Source: Luteimonas yindakuii
Lineage (GTDB): Bacteria; Pseudomonadota; Gammaproteobacteria; Xanthomonadales; Xanthomonadaceae
Assembly: GCF_004803715.2 (NCBI RefSeq)
Contig: NZ_CP039383.2
Coordinates: 2,666,001-2,730,000 of the forward strand
Length of the DNA stretch: 64,000 bases
Direction of reading: 5' to 3'
Positions 23,268-31,515 of this stretch are shown here, piece by piece. The translations under genes were made by a program, and so were the position numbers. Positions within the stretch are counted from its first letter, which is position 1. The number at the start of each line of letters is the position of its first letter. The notes under the pieces were generated by a model, which ran no database searches, was not told the origin of the DNA, and saw only the letters and a list, made by a program, of their open reading frames with translations.

Positions 23268-23990
23268 TCAGCCCGGCAGTTCCACCCGCAGAAGTTCCGC
23301 CGGCCGTTGCGACGCGAAGATCGTTGCATGCGGATCGTCCTCGCGATCCCACGCCAGCGCATCGCCCGCTTCCAGCGCCTGCTCGCCGATCTTGACGTTG
23401 CCGTAGAGCACCTGCAGCCACACCCGGCGCCCGGGTCGCACACCAACCGCTAATCCCTCACCCGGCCGCACCCGCGCCACCGAGACCTGCGCGTCCAGAC
23501 GCAGCGGTAGCGCGCCGTCGGTGGTGTCGCCCGCATCGGCATCGCCGGCGGCCAGCATCTGCCAACGCCCGTCGCGGGCAGTGCCGTCGAACCATCCCTC
23601 CAGCCGCCGCGGCGCGGTGTTGAGCACCGCCGGCTGCAGCCACAGGCGCACGAGGTCGACCGGATGTTCCGCGGACGGATTGCGCTCGACCTGCTCGATC
23701 CCGTGGCCTGCATCGAGCAGCTGCACGCAGCCGCCGGGGACTTCGCCGGAGGCGTCGCCATCGGACCATGCCAGCACGCCACAACGCACCCAGGTCAGGA
23801 CCTGCATGTTGGCCCGTCGCTGCGGCGGCAGCGCCGTGTCCGCAGCGATGCATTCCTCGGTCAGCACGCGCAGTGCGCCGAAGCCCATGCGCTTGCGATC
23901 GACAAAGCCCGCGGACGAGAAGCTGTGCACGCTGTCGATGCCGGCCTGCTGCAGGCGACCGCGGGTCTGAGCGGGAAACAACACGGGCAT
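23268..23990 (-). CDS. Pirin family protein
   Basis: A 240-residue bicupin protein starting at ATG 23990 behind GGAGG. The N-terminal cupin has HSFSSAGFVDRKRMGFGALR and a pirin-type region around MQVLTWVRCGVLAWSD; the C-terminal cupin includes VWLQVLYGNVKIGEQALEAG and DALAWDREDD. Key metal His residues typical of quercetinase-type pirins are only partly present (HSF seen; the HxH pair reduced), so catalytic activity is uncertain. A Gly/Asp-rich insert (AAGDADAGDTTDGALP) lies between the domains. Confidence 0.78.
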   Translation of the reverse strand: MPVLFPAQTRGRLQQAGIDSVHSFSSAGFVDRKRMGFGALRVLTEECIAADTALPPQRRANMQVLTWVRCGVLAWSDGDASGEVPGGCVQLLDAGHGIEQVERNPSAEHPVDLVRLWLQPAVLNTAPRRLEGWFDGTARDGRWQMLAAGDADAGDTTDGALPLRLDAQVSVARVRPGEGLAVGVRPGRRVWLQVLYGNVKIGEQALEAGDALAWDREDDPHATIFASQRPAELLRVELPG

Positions 23991-24009
23991 GGGGACCTCC
24001 GCAAACGAC

Positions 24010-24033
24010 GACGCCCCCGGATCCGGGGGCGTC
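24010..24033 (-). terminator. Perfect palindrome downstream of the yceI-like gene
   Basis: Two 12-bp arms GACGCCCCCGGA / TCCGGGGGCGTC meet with no loop, 24 bp past the stop of the YceI gene and 19 bp before the pirin start. It can act as terminator for the former; the T tract is only TCGTCGTTTG. Confidence 0.55.
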
Positions 24034-24056
24034 GCCATGTTACCGCTGCTGCGGTA

Positions 24057-24656
24057 TCAGTCGGCCGCGGCGCTGGCCTCGGTGGTGATGTGCAGTTCGA
24101 TCTCGTCAGCCACGTTCGGCACGTACATGCCGAGGCCGAAGTCGCTGCGCTTGATGGTCGCCTTCGCGTCGAAGCCGGCGGTCGGCTTCTTGCTCATCGG
24201 ATGCGCGCCGATGGTGTTGATGGTGGTGTCGAGCACGACCTCGCGGGTGATGTCCTTGATGGTGAGGTCGCCGGTGACCTTCAGCTTTCCGTCGCCTGCG
24301 GCTTCCACCGAGGTGCTGCGGAAGGTGGCCTGCGGAAACTTCTCGGCGTCGAAGAAATCGTCGCTGCGCAGGTGGTCGTTGAACGCGGACACGTTGGACT
24401 CCAGACCCGACAGCGGCAGGGTGACCTCGACGCTGGAAGCGGACACGTTGTCGGCGTCGTGGACGATCCTGCCCTCGGCATCGCCGAACAGGATCACCGG
24501 GTTGGAGAAGCCGAAGTGGCTCCACTTCGCGACCACGGTGGTGTGGGCGGGATCCATGGTGTAGGTGACCGGTGCGGCGAAGGCGGCACCGGCGGTCAAT
24601 GCCAGCGCGGCAACCAGCGCACTGCGTTGCAGGAACCTGCGGGAAGGCATGTGCAT
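24057..24656 (-). CDS. YceI family periplasmic protein
   Basis: A 199-residue protein with a signal peptide (MHMPSRRFLQRSALVAALAL, cut near AFAAP). The mature part is a lipocalin-like YceI barrel: TYTMDPAHTTVVAKWSHFGF, VEVTLPLSGLESNVSAFNDH, HLRSDDFFDAEKFPQATFRS, GDLTIKDITREVVL, IKRSDFGLGMYVPNVADEIE. The HL-x-SDDFFD and FPQATF words are the family signature. Members bind polyisoprenoids or related amphiphiles. It stands upstream of the pirin gene with a palindrome between them. Confidence 0.92.
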   Translation of the reverse strand: MHMPSRRFLQRSALVAALALTAGAAFAAPVTYTMDPAHTTVVAKWSHFGFSNPVILFGDAEGRIVHDADNVSASSVEVTLPLSGLESNVSAFNDHLRSDDFFDAEKFPQATFRSTSVEAAGDGKLKVTGDLTIKDITREVVLDTTINTIGAHPMSKKPTAGFDAKATIKRSDFGLGMYVPNVADEIELHITTEASAAAD

Positions 24657-24722
24657 GACGGAACTCCTTGTGGCGGTTGAGTGCTTGCGCCGGATCGGTC
24701 GATCCGGCCGGCATGGACCGGA

Positions 24723-25307
24723 TCAGGCGATCCGGCAGGCCTCGTCGAACGACAGCCGCGGCGAACGGCCGAAGATGCTGGCCCGATCGCCATGGCCGAG
24801 GTTGATGAGGATGTTGCTGCGGATGCTGGTACCGGCGAAGAACAGCTCGTCGACCATCGCGGCGTCGAAGCCGGTCATCGGGCCGGTGTCGAGGCCGAGC
24901 GCGCGCGCGGCGAGGATCAGGTAGCCCGCCTGCAGGGTGCCGTTGCGCAGTGCGTGGTCGCGCCGGTTCTCCTGCGGGCCGTCGAACCAGCTCTTCGCAT
25001 CGGTGTGCGGGAACAGGTAGGGCAGCTTCTCGTGGAAGTCGAGGTCATGGCCGACGATCACCACCACCGGCGCCGACATGGTCTTTTCACGGTTGCCTTC
25101 CGACAGCGCCGGCGCAAGCTTCTGCTTGGCTTCCTCGGAGCGCACGAACACGAAGCGTGCCGGACACTGGTTGGCACTGGTCGGCCCCCACTTCACCAGC
25201 TCGTACAGCCGCTGCAGCGTGGCGTCGTCGATCTCGCCGCTGAAGCGGTTGTAGGTGCGTGCAGTGCGGAAGAGCTGGTCCAGGGCAGTCGCGTCGAGCG
25301 GCTTCAT
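24723..25307 (-). CDS. RutE/HadB-like nitroreductase family NADH dehydrogenase
   Basis: A 194-residue flavoprotein of the nitroreductase fold. ATG 25307 gives [23 protein letters not shown]-contacting segments are [32 protein letters not shown], and [20 protein letters not shown], with [20 protein letters not shown] near the end. This pattern is closest to RutE-type malonic semialdehyde reductases. No other rut genes are nearby, so a role in pyrimidine use is doubtful and general aldehyde/quinone reduction is possible. Confidence 0.85.
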   Translation of the reverse strand: MKPLDATALDQLFRTARTYNRFSGEIDDATLQRLYELVKWGPTSANQCPARFVFVRSEEAKQKLAPALSEGNREKTMSAPVVVIVGHDLDFHEKLPYLFPHTDAKSWFDGPQENRRDHALRNGTLQAGYLILAARALGLDTGPMTGFDAAMVDELFFAGTSIRSNILINLGHGDRASIFGRSPRLSFDEACRIA

Positions 25308-25442
25308 CGTGCGTGGGTCCTTTGCGGCGGTGCCGCGCGTATGAACAGGCCCGCAGTGTAGAGTCCCGGCGCCCGGGCCGCAGGTCGTGCTCCGCAACGA
25401 AAGGTCGTGCCAGTGGAACGAAACACGCAGTTGCAGGGCGAT

Positions 25443-26396
25443 ATGCAACCAGCACGGGTGTGGACGCTGAGCGACGGCCACGCCGGCAACCTGCGGCAGG
25501 CGGCGGCGCTCGCCGGTGCGCTCGGTCTCGAGGCGCATGACTGGCAACTGGATGCCCGCATGCCGTGGCGCCTGGCGGCGCCGCGTGCCCTGCCGGGTGC
25601 GCGAGGAGCATTCGGGGCGACGTTCGCGCATGCGCTGGCGCAGCCACCGCGGCTTGCGATCGGTTGCGGAAGGCAGGGCGCTCTGGCCACCCGCCTCGCC
25701 GGCGCGGCCGGTGCACGCACGGTGCAGATCCTCGATCCACGGATCGATCCGCACCATTGGGATCTCGTGGTCGCGCCCGGACACGACGGCCTGCGCGGCG
25801 ACAACGTGCTCACCCTGCTGGGCAGCCTGCATCCTGTCGACGACGCATGGCTGGCCGCCGCGCATGCGTCCCACCCGGCGCTGGCCGCGCTACCCGGCCC
25901 GCGCACCGCGCTGCTCCTGGGCGGGCCCAGCCGGCATGTGGAATTCGACCTGGCCGCGTTCGAGCGGCTGGCGGCGACGCTGCTGCCACGCATCACCGCC
26001 GAGGGTGGCAGCCTGCTGGCCACGGTGTCGCGGCGCACACCACTCGACGTCCTCACCGCCCTGCGCGCACGCGCCGCCGACCTGCCCGGCATGTGCTGGA
26101 CCGGGCCCGGTGATGGCGCCAATCCGTATGCCGGCCTGCTGGCCTGGGCCGACCGCATCGTCTGCAGCGCGGACTCGGTGAACATGCTGTCGGAAGCCGG
26201 CGCCACCCGGGTGCCGGTGTTCGTCGCCGAGCCGGAACGCGTGCGCGGGCGGCCGCGGCGGTTCATCGATGCGTTGCTGGCGCGCGGACGCGTGCGGGCG
26301 CTGGATGCGGCGCTGGCGCCGTTCGACGTCGAGCCGCTGCGCGAGACCGCGCGCATCGCCGCCCTGGTGCGCGAGCGCCTCGACCTGCGCGATTGA
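25443..26396 (+). CDS. ELM1/GtrOC1-family putative nucleoside-diphosphate-sugar epimerase-like protein
   Basis: A 317-residue protein of the mitochondrial-fission ELM1 family (old DUF1022). ATG 25443 gives [20 protein letters not shown], the typical family start (W-x-L-x-DGxxGN). Further conserved parts are [57 protein letters not shown], and a C-terminal [16 protein letters not shown] resembling glycosyltransferase-B nucleotide sites. An upstream GTG at 25407 would add 12 residues. Bacterial members are thought to act on cell-surface sugars, but this is not proven. Confidence 0.83.
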   Translation: MQPARVWTLSDGHAGNLRQAAALAGALGLEAHDWQLDARMPWRLAAPRALPGARGAFGATFAHALAQPPRLAIGCGRQGALATRLAGAAGARTVQILDPRIDPHHWDLVVAPGHDGLRGDNVLTLLGSLHPVDDAWLAAAHASHPALAALPGPRTALLLGGPSRHVEFDLAAFERLAATLLPRITAEGGSLLATVSRRTPLDVLTALRARAADLPGMCWTGPGDGANPYAGLLAWADRIVCSADSVNMLSEAGATRVPVFVAEPERVRGRPRRFIDALLARGRVRALDAALAPFDVEPLRETARIAALVRERLDLRD

Positions 26397-26427
26397 GCGG
26401 CCACCGCCGGCGGGCGATCGCGTGGCG

Positions 26428-26433
26428 TACAAT
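26428..26433 (+). promoter_or_regulatory. -10 box (TACAAT) before the cobalamin riboswitch
   Basis: TACAAT in GGCGTACAATCG fits a sigma-70 -10 element and places the transcript start just before the riboswitch. A clear -35 element is not seen. Confidence 0.4.
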
Positions 26434-26446
26434 CGCCGCGCTTCAG

Positions 26447-26690
26447 GTGACCCGGCATTGGCCGGGTTGAACACGCCAGTGTTCAACGGGAAGCCGGTGA
26501 CGCACGCGGATCATTCCGCGGCCATTCCGGCGCTGCCCCCGCAACGGTAAGCGAGTCGAGGCGTCGCATCCGCCACTGTGGTTACCGCGCAAGCGGCCCA
26601 TGGGAAGGCGCGGCGCCGGGGCCGGTCCACGACCGGTCCACTCGCGAGCCCGGAGACCGGCCTGGAGCGGGCCCCGGCCCGAGCGGTTTG
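26447..26690 (+). promoter_or_regulatory. Cobalamin (AdoCbl) riboswitch upstream of btuB
   Basis: The leader carries the consensus segments in order: CAACGGGAAGCCGGTGACG, the core GCTGCCCCCGCAACGGTAAG (26531-26550), CCGCCACTGT, ATGGGAAGGC, and the B12 box GCGAGCCCGGAGACCGGCCT ending at about 26664. A hairpin CGGGCC CC GGCCCG follows and may be the expression platform. It precedes btuB by about 170 bp and should lower BtuB production when adenosylcobalamin is plentiful. Confidence 0.93.
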
Positions 26691-26846
26691 CCGATGCGGT
26701 GGGCATCGAGGCTGCGCGATGCGCCCGTGCGCATCCGTGCCTCGTGCGTTCTCCTCTGTGTGCATCCGTGCGGGTCGATCGCGGCAGCCGCATCCAGCGC
26801 CTGCCTCCACTCGACACGCGTGCGAGGGTGCACGCGAGGAGTTTCC

Positions 26847-28709
26847 ATGCACGTCCGACCATTGTTCCTGGCCATCGCGGCCGCCCTGCCACTGCTGCCG
26901 CACGCAGCCCACGCCGTCACTGCCGCCGTCGACCTCGACGAAGTGGTGGTCACCGGCACCCGCACGCCGATCCGCCTCGTCGACAGCATCGCCCCGGTGC
27001 AGGTGATCAACCGCGACGACATCGAACGCAGCCAGGCCAGCTCGCTGCCGGACCTGCTGCGCGGGCGCGCCGGCATCGACCTGGTCAACCAGGGCGGCCC
27101 CGGCAAGCTCACCACGATCTCCATGCGCGGCACCGAATCCGACCATGTGCTGGTGCTGGTGGACGGCGTGCGCATGGGGACCGCGACTGCCGGCCTGGTG
27201 ATGTTCCAGGACCTGCCGCTGGAGCAGATCGATCGCATCGAGATCGTGCGCGGCCCGCGTTCGAGCCTGTACGGCTCGGAGGCGCTGGGCGGGGTGATCC
27301 AGATCTTCACCCGTCGCGACCAGGGTGCCGCCACGCCGCGCTTCAGCGCCGGCTTCGGCAGCCACAACCTGCGCCAGGCCAGTGCCGGCATCGGCGCCGG
27401 TGGCGAACGCGGCTGGTATGGCGTGGACGTTGCCTGGCAGCGCACCGACGGCATCGATGCCTGCCGCGGTTCGGCGACGCTGTTCGCCGGCTGCTTCGCC
27501 GACGAGCCCGACCGCGACGGCTACCGCAACCGCTCGCTCAACCTGCGCGGCGGGATCGACCTCGGCCGCGACCTCGCGCTGGAAGCCAGCCTGCTGCGCG
27601 CGGCGTCCGAGAACGAGTACGACGGCACCGTGTTCGGCGGCAACGAGTCCGAGAACCTGCAGCAGGCCATGGGTTCGAAGCTCACCTGGACGGTCTCGCC
27701 GCGGCTGCTCCTGACCGCACAGGCCGGACGCTCGTACGACAGGTCGGACAACTACTTCGTCGACGACGCCACCCCGCGCAGATTGCTGAGCGAGTTCGAC
27801 ACCCGCCGCGACACCGCCTCGCTGCAGGCCGATGTCGACCTCGCCGCGGGCCGCATGCTGTCGGTCGGCGTGGACTGGCAGGACGATCGGGTCGACAGCA
27901 CCACCGACTACGACGTGGCCACGCGCGACAACCTCGGCGTGTTCGCCGGTTTCCACGGCACGTTCGGCACGCATCGCCTGCAGGCCAGCGTGCGCCATGA
28001 CGACAACCAGCAGTACGGCACCCACACCACCGGCAGCCTCGGCTGGGGCCTGGCGCTTGGCCACGGGCTGCGGCTGACCGCCGGCTACGCAACGGGCTTC
28101 CGCGCGCCCAGTTTCAACGAGCTGTACTTCCCGATCTCCGGCAACCCGGCGCTGGGGCCGGAAACGTCGAAGAGCCTCAACGCCGGCATCGCCCAGGCCG
28201 GCGACGGTTGGCACTGGGCGCTGGATGCCTACCAGAACGAGGTCGACGATCTGATCGGCTACGACAGCGGCTTCAACCTGATCCAGGCCGATACTGCGCG
28301 TATCCGCGGGGCCGAACTCACGGCCGGCGTGGACCTGGCGGGCTGGGACGTCGGCGTGCAGCTGAGCCATGTCGACCCGCGCAACCGCAGCGAGGGACCC
28401 AACCGCGACAACCTGCTCACCCGCCGCGCACGCAACAGCGGCCGGGTCGACGTGGACCGTGAATTCGGGGCGTTCCGTCTCGGTGCCACTCTCAACGGCG
28501 CCGGCCACCGCTACGACGATGCCGCCAACCGGGTGCGGCTGGGCGGCTTCGCCACCACCGACCTGCGCGTGGAATACGCGTTTGCTCCCGCGTGGCGCGT
28601 GCAGGCGCGGCTGGCCAACGTGTTCGACCGCCGCTACGAGACCATCCGCTGGTACAACCAGCCCGGCCGCGAGTTCGTGGTGACCCTGCGCTACGCGCCG
28701 GTGCGCTGA
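26847..28709 (+). CDS. btuB: Vitamin B12 TonB-dependent receptor BtuB
   Basis: A 620-residue outer-membrane receptor for cobalamins. ATG 26847 follows GAGGAG; the signal peptide is MHVRPLFLAIAAALPLLPHA. The TonB box is DLDEVVVTGTRTP, and the plug carries SIAPVQVINRDDIERSQASS, LLRGRAGIDLVNQGGPGKLT and IEIVRGPRSSLYGSEALGGV. The barrel has YATGFRAPSFNELYFP and LANVFDRRYETIRWYNQPGR, close to other BtuB proteins in length and motifs. The cobalamin riboswitch upstream makes the assignment firm. Imported B12 would serve the cobalamin-dependent ribonucleotide reductase at 5.3-9.2 kb. Confidence 0.94.
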   Translation: MHVRPLFLAIAAALPLLPHAAHAVTAAVDLDEVVVTGTRTPIRLVDSIAPVQVINRDDIERSQASSLPDLLRGRAGIDLVNQGGPGKLTTISMRGTESDHVLVLVDGVRMGTATAGLVMFQDLPLEQIDRIEIVRGPRSSLYGSEALGGVIQIFTRRDQGAATPRFSAGFGSHNLRQASAGIGAGGERGWYGVDVAWQRTDGIDACRGSATLFAGCFADEPDRDGYRNRSLNLRGGIDLGRDLALEASLLRAASENEYDGTVFGGNESENLQQAMGSKLTWTVSPRLLLTAQAGRSYDRSDNYFVDDATPRRLLSEFDTRRDTASLQADVDLAAGRMLSVGVDWQDDRVDSTTDYDVATRDNLGVFAGFHGTFGTHRLQASVRHDDNQQYGTHTTGSLGWGLALGHGLRLTAGYATGFRAPSFNELYFPISGNPALGPETSKSLNAGIAQAGDGWHWALDAYQNEVDDLIGYDSGFNLIQADTARIRGAELTAGVDLAGWDVGVQLSHVDPRNRSEGPNRDNLLTRRARNSGRVDVDREFGAFRLGATLNGAGHRYDDAANRVRLGGFATTDLRVEYAFAPAWRVQARLANVFDRRYETIRWYNQPGREFVVTLRYAPVR

Positions 28710-28723
28710 CGCGCGGCCCCCGT

Positions 28724-28761
28724 CGCCCTCACCCCTGCCCCGACAGGGGCGGGTGAGGGCG
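28724..28761 (+). repeat. REP-like hairpin after btuB
   Basis: CGCCCTCACCC and GGGTGAGGGCG are perfect 11-bp arms around an inner CCTGCCCCGACAGGGGC stem, 14 bp after the btuB stop. It is a strong GC-rich hairpin that can serve as terminator or transcript stabiliser between convergent genes. Confidence 0.6.
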
Positions 28762-28852
28762 CTCTTCGCGTGAGGCTTTCTTCGCACGGCAGGCCCAACC
28801 CGGAGCGGCCAGTGGCTTTGTCCGGGCTGCTGGCTCACTGCCGACCGAAGCG

Positions 28853-29506
28853 TCACTCCAGCCCGAGCAGTTCCCCGAAGCGGTCGATCACCGCAAGCGC
28901 CCCCGCCGCATGCAGGTCGAAACTGCGCGGGTAGCCGTAGCTGACCAGCACCACCGGCATGCCGGCCGCGCGCGCGGCGGCGAAGTCGGTTTCGGAGTCG
29001 CCAACCATCAGGCAACGCGCGGGTTCCACATCCAGCTGCGCGGCCAGGTGCAGCAGCGGGCGCGGGTCCGGCTTGCGCCAGGCCAGGCTGTCGCCACCGA
29101 CGACACCCTCGAAATAGCCATCGATGCCCATCGCCGCCAGCAGCGGCGGCACGAAGCGCGACGGCTTGTTGGTGCAAACCGCCATCCGCACGCCGCGGTC
29201 GCGCAATGTCTGCAGGGTGTCGACGACGCCGTCATACAGCCGCGGATCCAGCAGCAGGCAGGCCTCGTAATGGACCATGAAGCGTGCGTACACGGCATCG
29301 GCCTCGAGGGTGCTGCCGGCATCGCGCAGCGCGCTGGTGATCAGCTGGTGCGCGCCTTCGCCGATCCAGCCGAGGATGCGCGCCTCCGGCACGCGCGGCA
29401 GGCCGAGCTCGACCAGCATGCGGTTGACCGCTTCGGCGATGTCCGACGCACTGTCGACAAGGGTGCCGTCGAGGTCGAACAGGACGGCGGAGAACGGAAA
29501 CGTCAT
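28853..29506 (-). CDS. gph: Phosphoglycolate phosphatase
   Basis: A 217-residue HAD hydrolase. ATG 29506 gives MTFPFSAVLFDLDGTLVDSA with the nucleophile DLDGTLVDS. Motif II is VCTNKPSRFV, motif III GGDSLAWRKPDPRPLL with Lys, motif IV MVGDSETDFAAARAAGMPVV. The helical cap (LGLPRVPEARILGWIGEGAH) matches Gph, which clears 2-phosphoglycolate formed during DNA-strand-break repair and oxygenase side reactions. Length is as expected for the family. Confidence 0.88.
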   Translation of the reverse strand: MTFPFSAVLFDLDGTLVDSASDIAEAVNRMLVELGLPRVPEARILGWIGEGAHQLITSALRDAGSTLEADAVYARFMVHYEACLLLDPRLYDGVVDTLQTLRDRGVRMAVCTNKPSRFVPPLLAAMGIDGYFEGVVGGDSLAWRKPDPRPLLHLAAQLDVEPARCLMVGDSETDFAAARAAGMPVVLVSYGYPRSFDLHAAGALAVIDRFGELLGLE

Positions 29507-29712
29507 GGCGGTCTGCAGCTGCGGGCGGGCCATTCTCGCATCCGCACGCAGCGACGTCCGCGCACCGCGAGGCGGCATCGGGTGCACGACGCGCCACGCC
29601 GATGTCGCGCGGCTGCGTTGCCGGCGCGGCGGAACACAGCTTCGTGTGCGGCGGCGTCCGCCTGCGCCGCCAGCGCGCTATGGTGCTGACCCTGCAGTAC
29701 CGGAGCCGACGC

Positions 29713-30018
29713 ATGTCCCCGATCACCACCACCGCCGTCATCGCATCGCCGGATCCCGCGCGCCTGTTGCGTACGCTGTGCAACCACTGGCGGCACAAGT
29801 TCGAGATCCACCGCGACCATGACGGCCACGCGCACATACCGTTCACCGCCGACGGCGGCGCGGATTTCGATGTCGACGGCGATGGCCTGCGCATCCGCCT
29901 GCAGCATGCCGATGCCGACGAGCGCGCGCGCCTGCAGCGGGTGATCGAGAACCACCTGCGCCGCTTCGACCGCGACGAGTCGCTCGCCTTCGACTGGTCG
30001 CCGGCGACCGGCGCCTGA
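29713..30018 (+). CDS. DUF2218 family protein
   Basis: A 101-residue small protein starting at ATG 29713 (MSPITTTAVIASPDPARLLR). The central LCNHWRHKFEIHRD and the later HAHIPF, DADERARLQRVIENHLRRFD match DUF2218, small proteins often found near iron-uptake genes and ending with an RF/LxFxW tail (ESLAFDWSPATGA). No catalytic residues are known. It is convergent with dinB, three bases apart. Confidence 0.8.
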   Translation: MSPITTTAVIASPDPARLLRTLCNHWRHKFEIHRDHDGHAHIPFTADGGADFDVDGDGLRIRLQHADADERARLQRVIENHLRRFDRDESLAFDWSPATGA

Positions 30019-30021
30019 GCT

Positions 30022-31089
30022 TCAGGCGACGCCGAACAGCTCGCGCTGGCCGGGCAGCTCCTCGCGCTCGCGAAAGCCCGACAGGCCCACGCCCACCAGC
30101 CGGTAACGCGTTTCCGCCGGCAGGTCGACGCGACCGCGCAGCGCGCTCGCGATGGCCGCCAGCTCCTGTGCCGAGCGCGGCGGCGTATCCGGCGTGAGGC
30201 TGCGGGTGAGGATGCGGAACTGCGCGGTCTTGAGCTTGAGCACCACGGTGCGGCCCACCCGTTCGGTGCGCGTGGTCGCGGTCCAGGTCTTGTCGGCGAG
30301 TTCGTGGATGCGCGGTGCCAGCGCATCGAGTGGCAGGTCCTCGGCGAAGGTATCTTCCGACGAGATCGACTGCACCGGCTGGTCGGGTTCCACCGGGCGC
30401 TCGTCGATGCCATGCGCGCGCTCGTGCAGGCGTCGGCCCCAGGCACCGAAGCGGCGCACCAGTTGTTCCAGCGGGACCATGCGCAGGTCGCCCACCGTGG
30501 CGACGCCGAGTTCGGCGAGCCTGCCCTGCATCACTTTGCCGACGCCGGGAATGCGCCCCACCGGCAGGTCGGTGAGGAAGGCGGTGACCTGTGACGGCCG
30601 CACCACGAACAGGCCGTCGGGCTTGTTCCAGTCCGATGCGATCTTGGCGATGAACTTGTTCGGTGCCACCCCGGCCGATGCAGTCAGCGCGGTTTCCTCG
30701 CGGATCTGCGCGCGGATGCGCTCCGCGGTCGCGGTGGCGCTGGGCGCGGCGATCTTCGGCGCGGTGACGTCGAGATAGGCCTCGTCCAGGGACAGCGGTT
30801 CGACCAGGTCGGTGTGCTGGTGGAAGATCGCCCGCACCTGCTTCGACACCGCCTTGTAGCGGCTGAAATCCGGTGGCACGAATACCGCATCGGGGCACAA
30901 CCGCTCCGCCCGCAGCGCGGGCATCGCCGAGCGCACGCCGTAGCGGCGCGCCTCGTAGGAGGCCGCGCAGACGACCGAGCGCATCCCGCGCCAGGCCACC
31001 ACCACCGGGCGACTGCGCAATGTCGGGTCGTCGCGCTGCTCGACCGAGGCGTAGAAGGCATCCATGTCGATGTGGAGGATCTTGCGCAC
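30022..31089 (-). CDS. dinB: DNA polymerase IV
   Basis: A 355-residue Y-family translesion polymerase. The start is GTG 31089 (KILHIDMDAFYASVEQ follows at once); longer frames add unrelated residues. Palm acidic residues are in HIDMDAFYA and SLDEAYLDVT; YEARRYGVRSAMP is the fingers motif; LPVGRIPGVGKVMQGRLAEL holds the helix-hairpin-helix; the little-finger domain runs from about residue 240. The C-terminal clamp-binding motif is QRELFGVA. It allows replication past damaged bases and mismatched ends. Confidence 0.93.
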   Translation of the reverse strand: MRKILHIDMDAFYASVEQRDDPTLRSRPVVVAWRGMRSVVCAASYEARRYGVRSAMPALRAERLCPDAVFVPPDFSRYKAVSKQVRAIFHQHTDLVEPLSLDEAYLDVTAPKIAAPSATATAERIRAQIREETALTASAGVAPNKFIAKIASDWNKPDGLFVVRPSQVTAFLTDLPVGRIPGVGKVMQGRLAELGVATVGDLRMVPLEQLVRRFGAWGRRLHERAHGIDERPVEPDQPVQSISSEDTFAEDLPLDALAPRIHELADKTWTATTRTERVGRTVVLKLKTAQFRILTRSLTPDTPPRSAQELAAIASALRGRVDLPAETRYRLVGVGLSGFREREELPGQRELFGVA

Positions 31090-31160
31090 GTGGCCATTAT
31101 CCGCCGCGCGTCCGCGACATGCGCCGCAATGCCGCGTTCGCCACGGGTGACCTGCGTTGA

Positions 31161-31454
<294 letters not shown>

Positions 31455-31515
31455 CGGTCAGCGGGAACGCGGCGGTGGTGGCCGGAAACCGGCTGCCACC
31501 GCCGCGGATATGACC

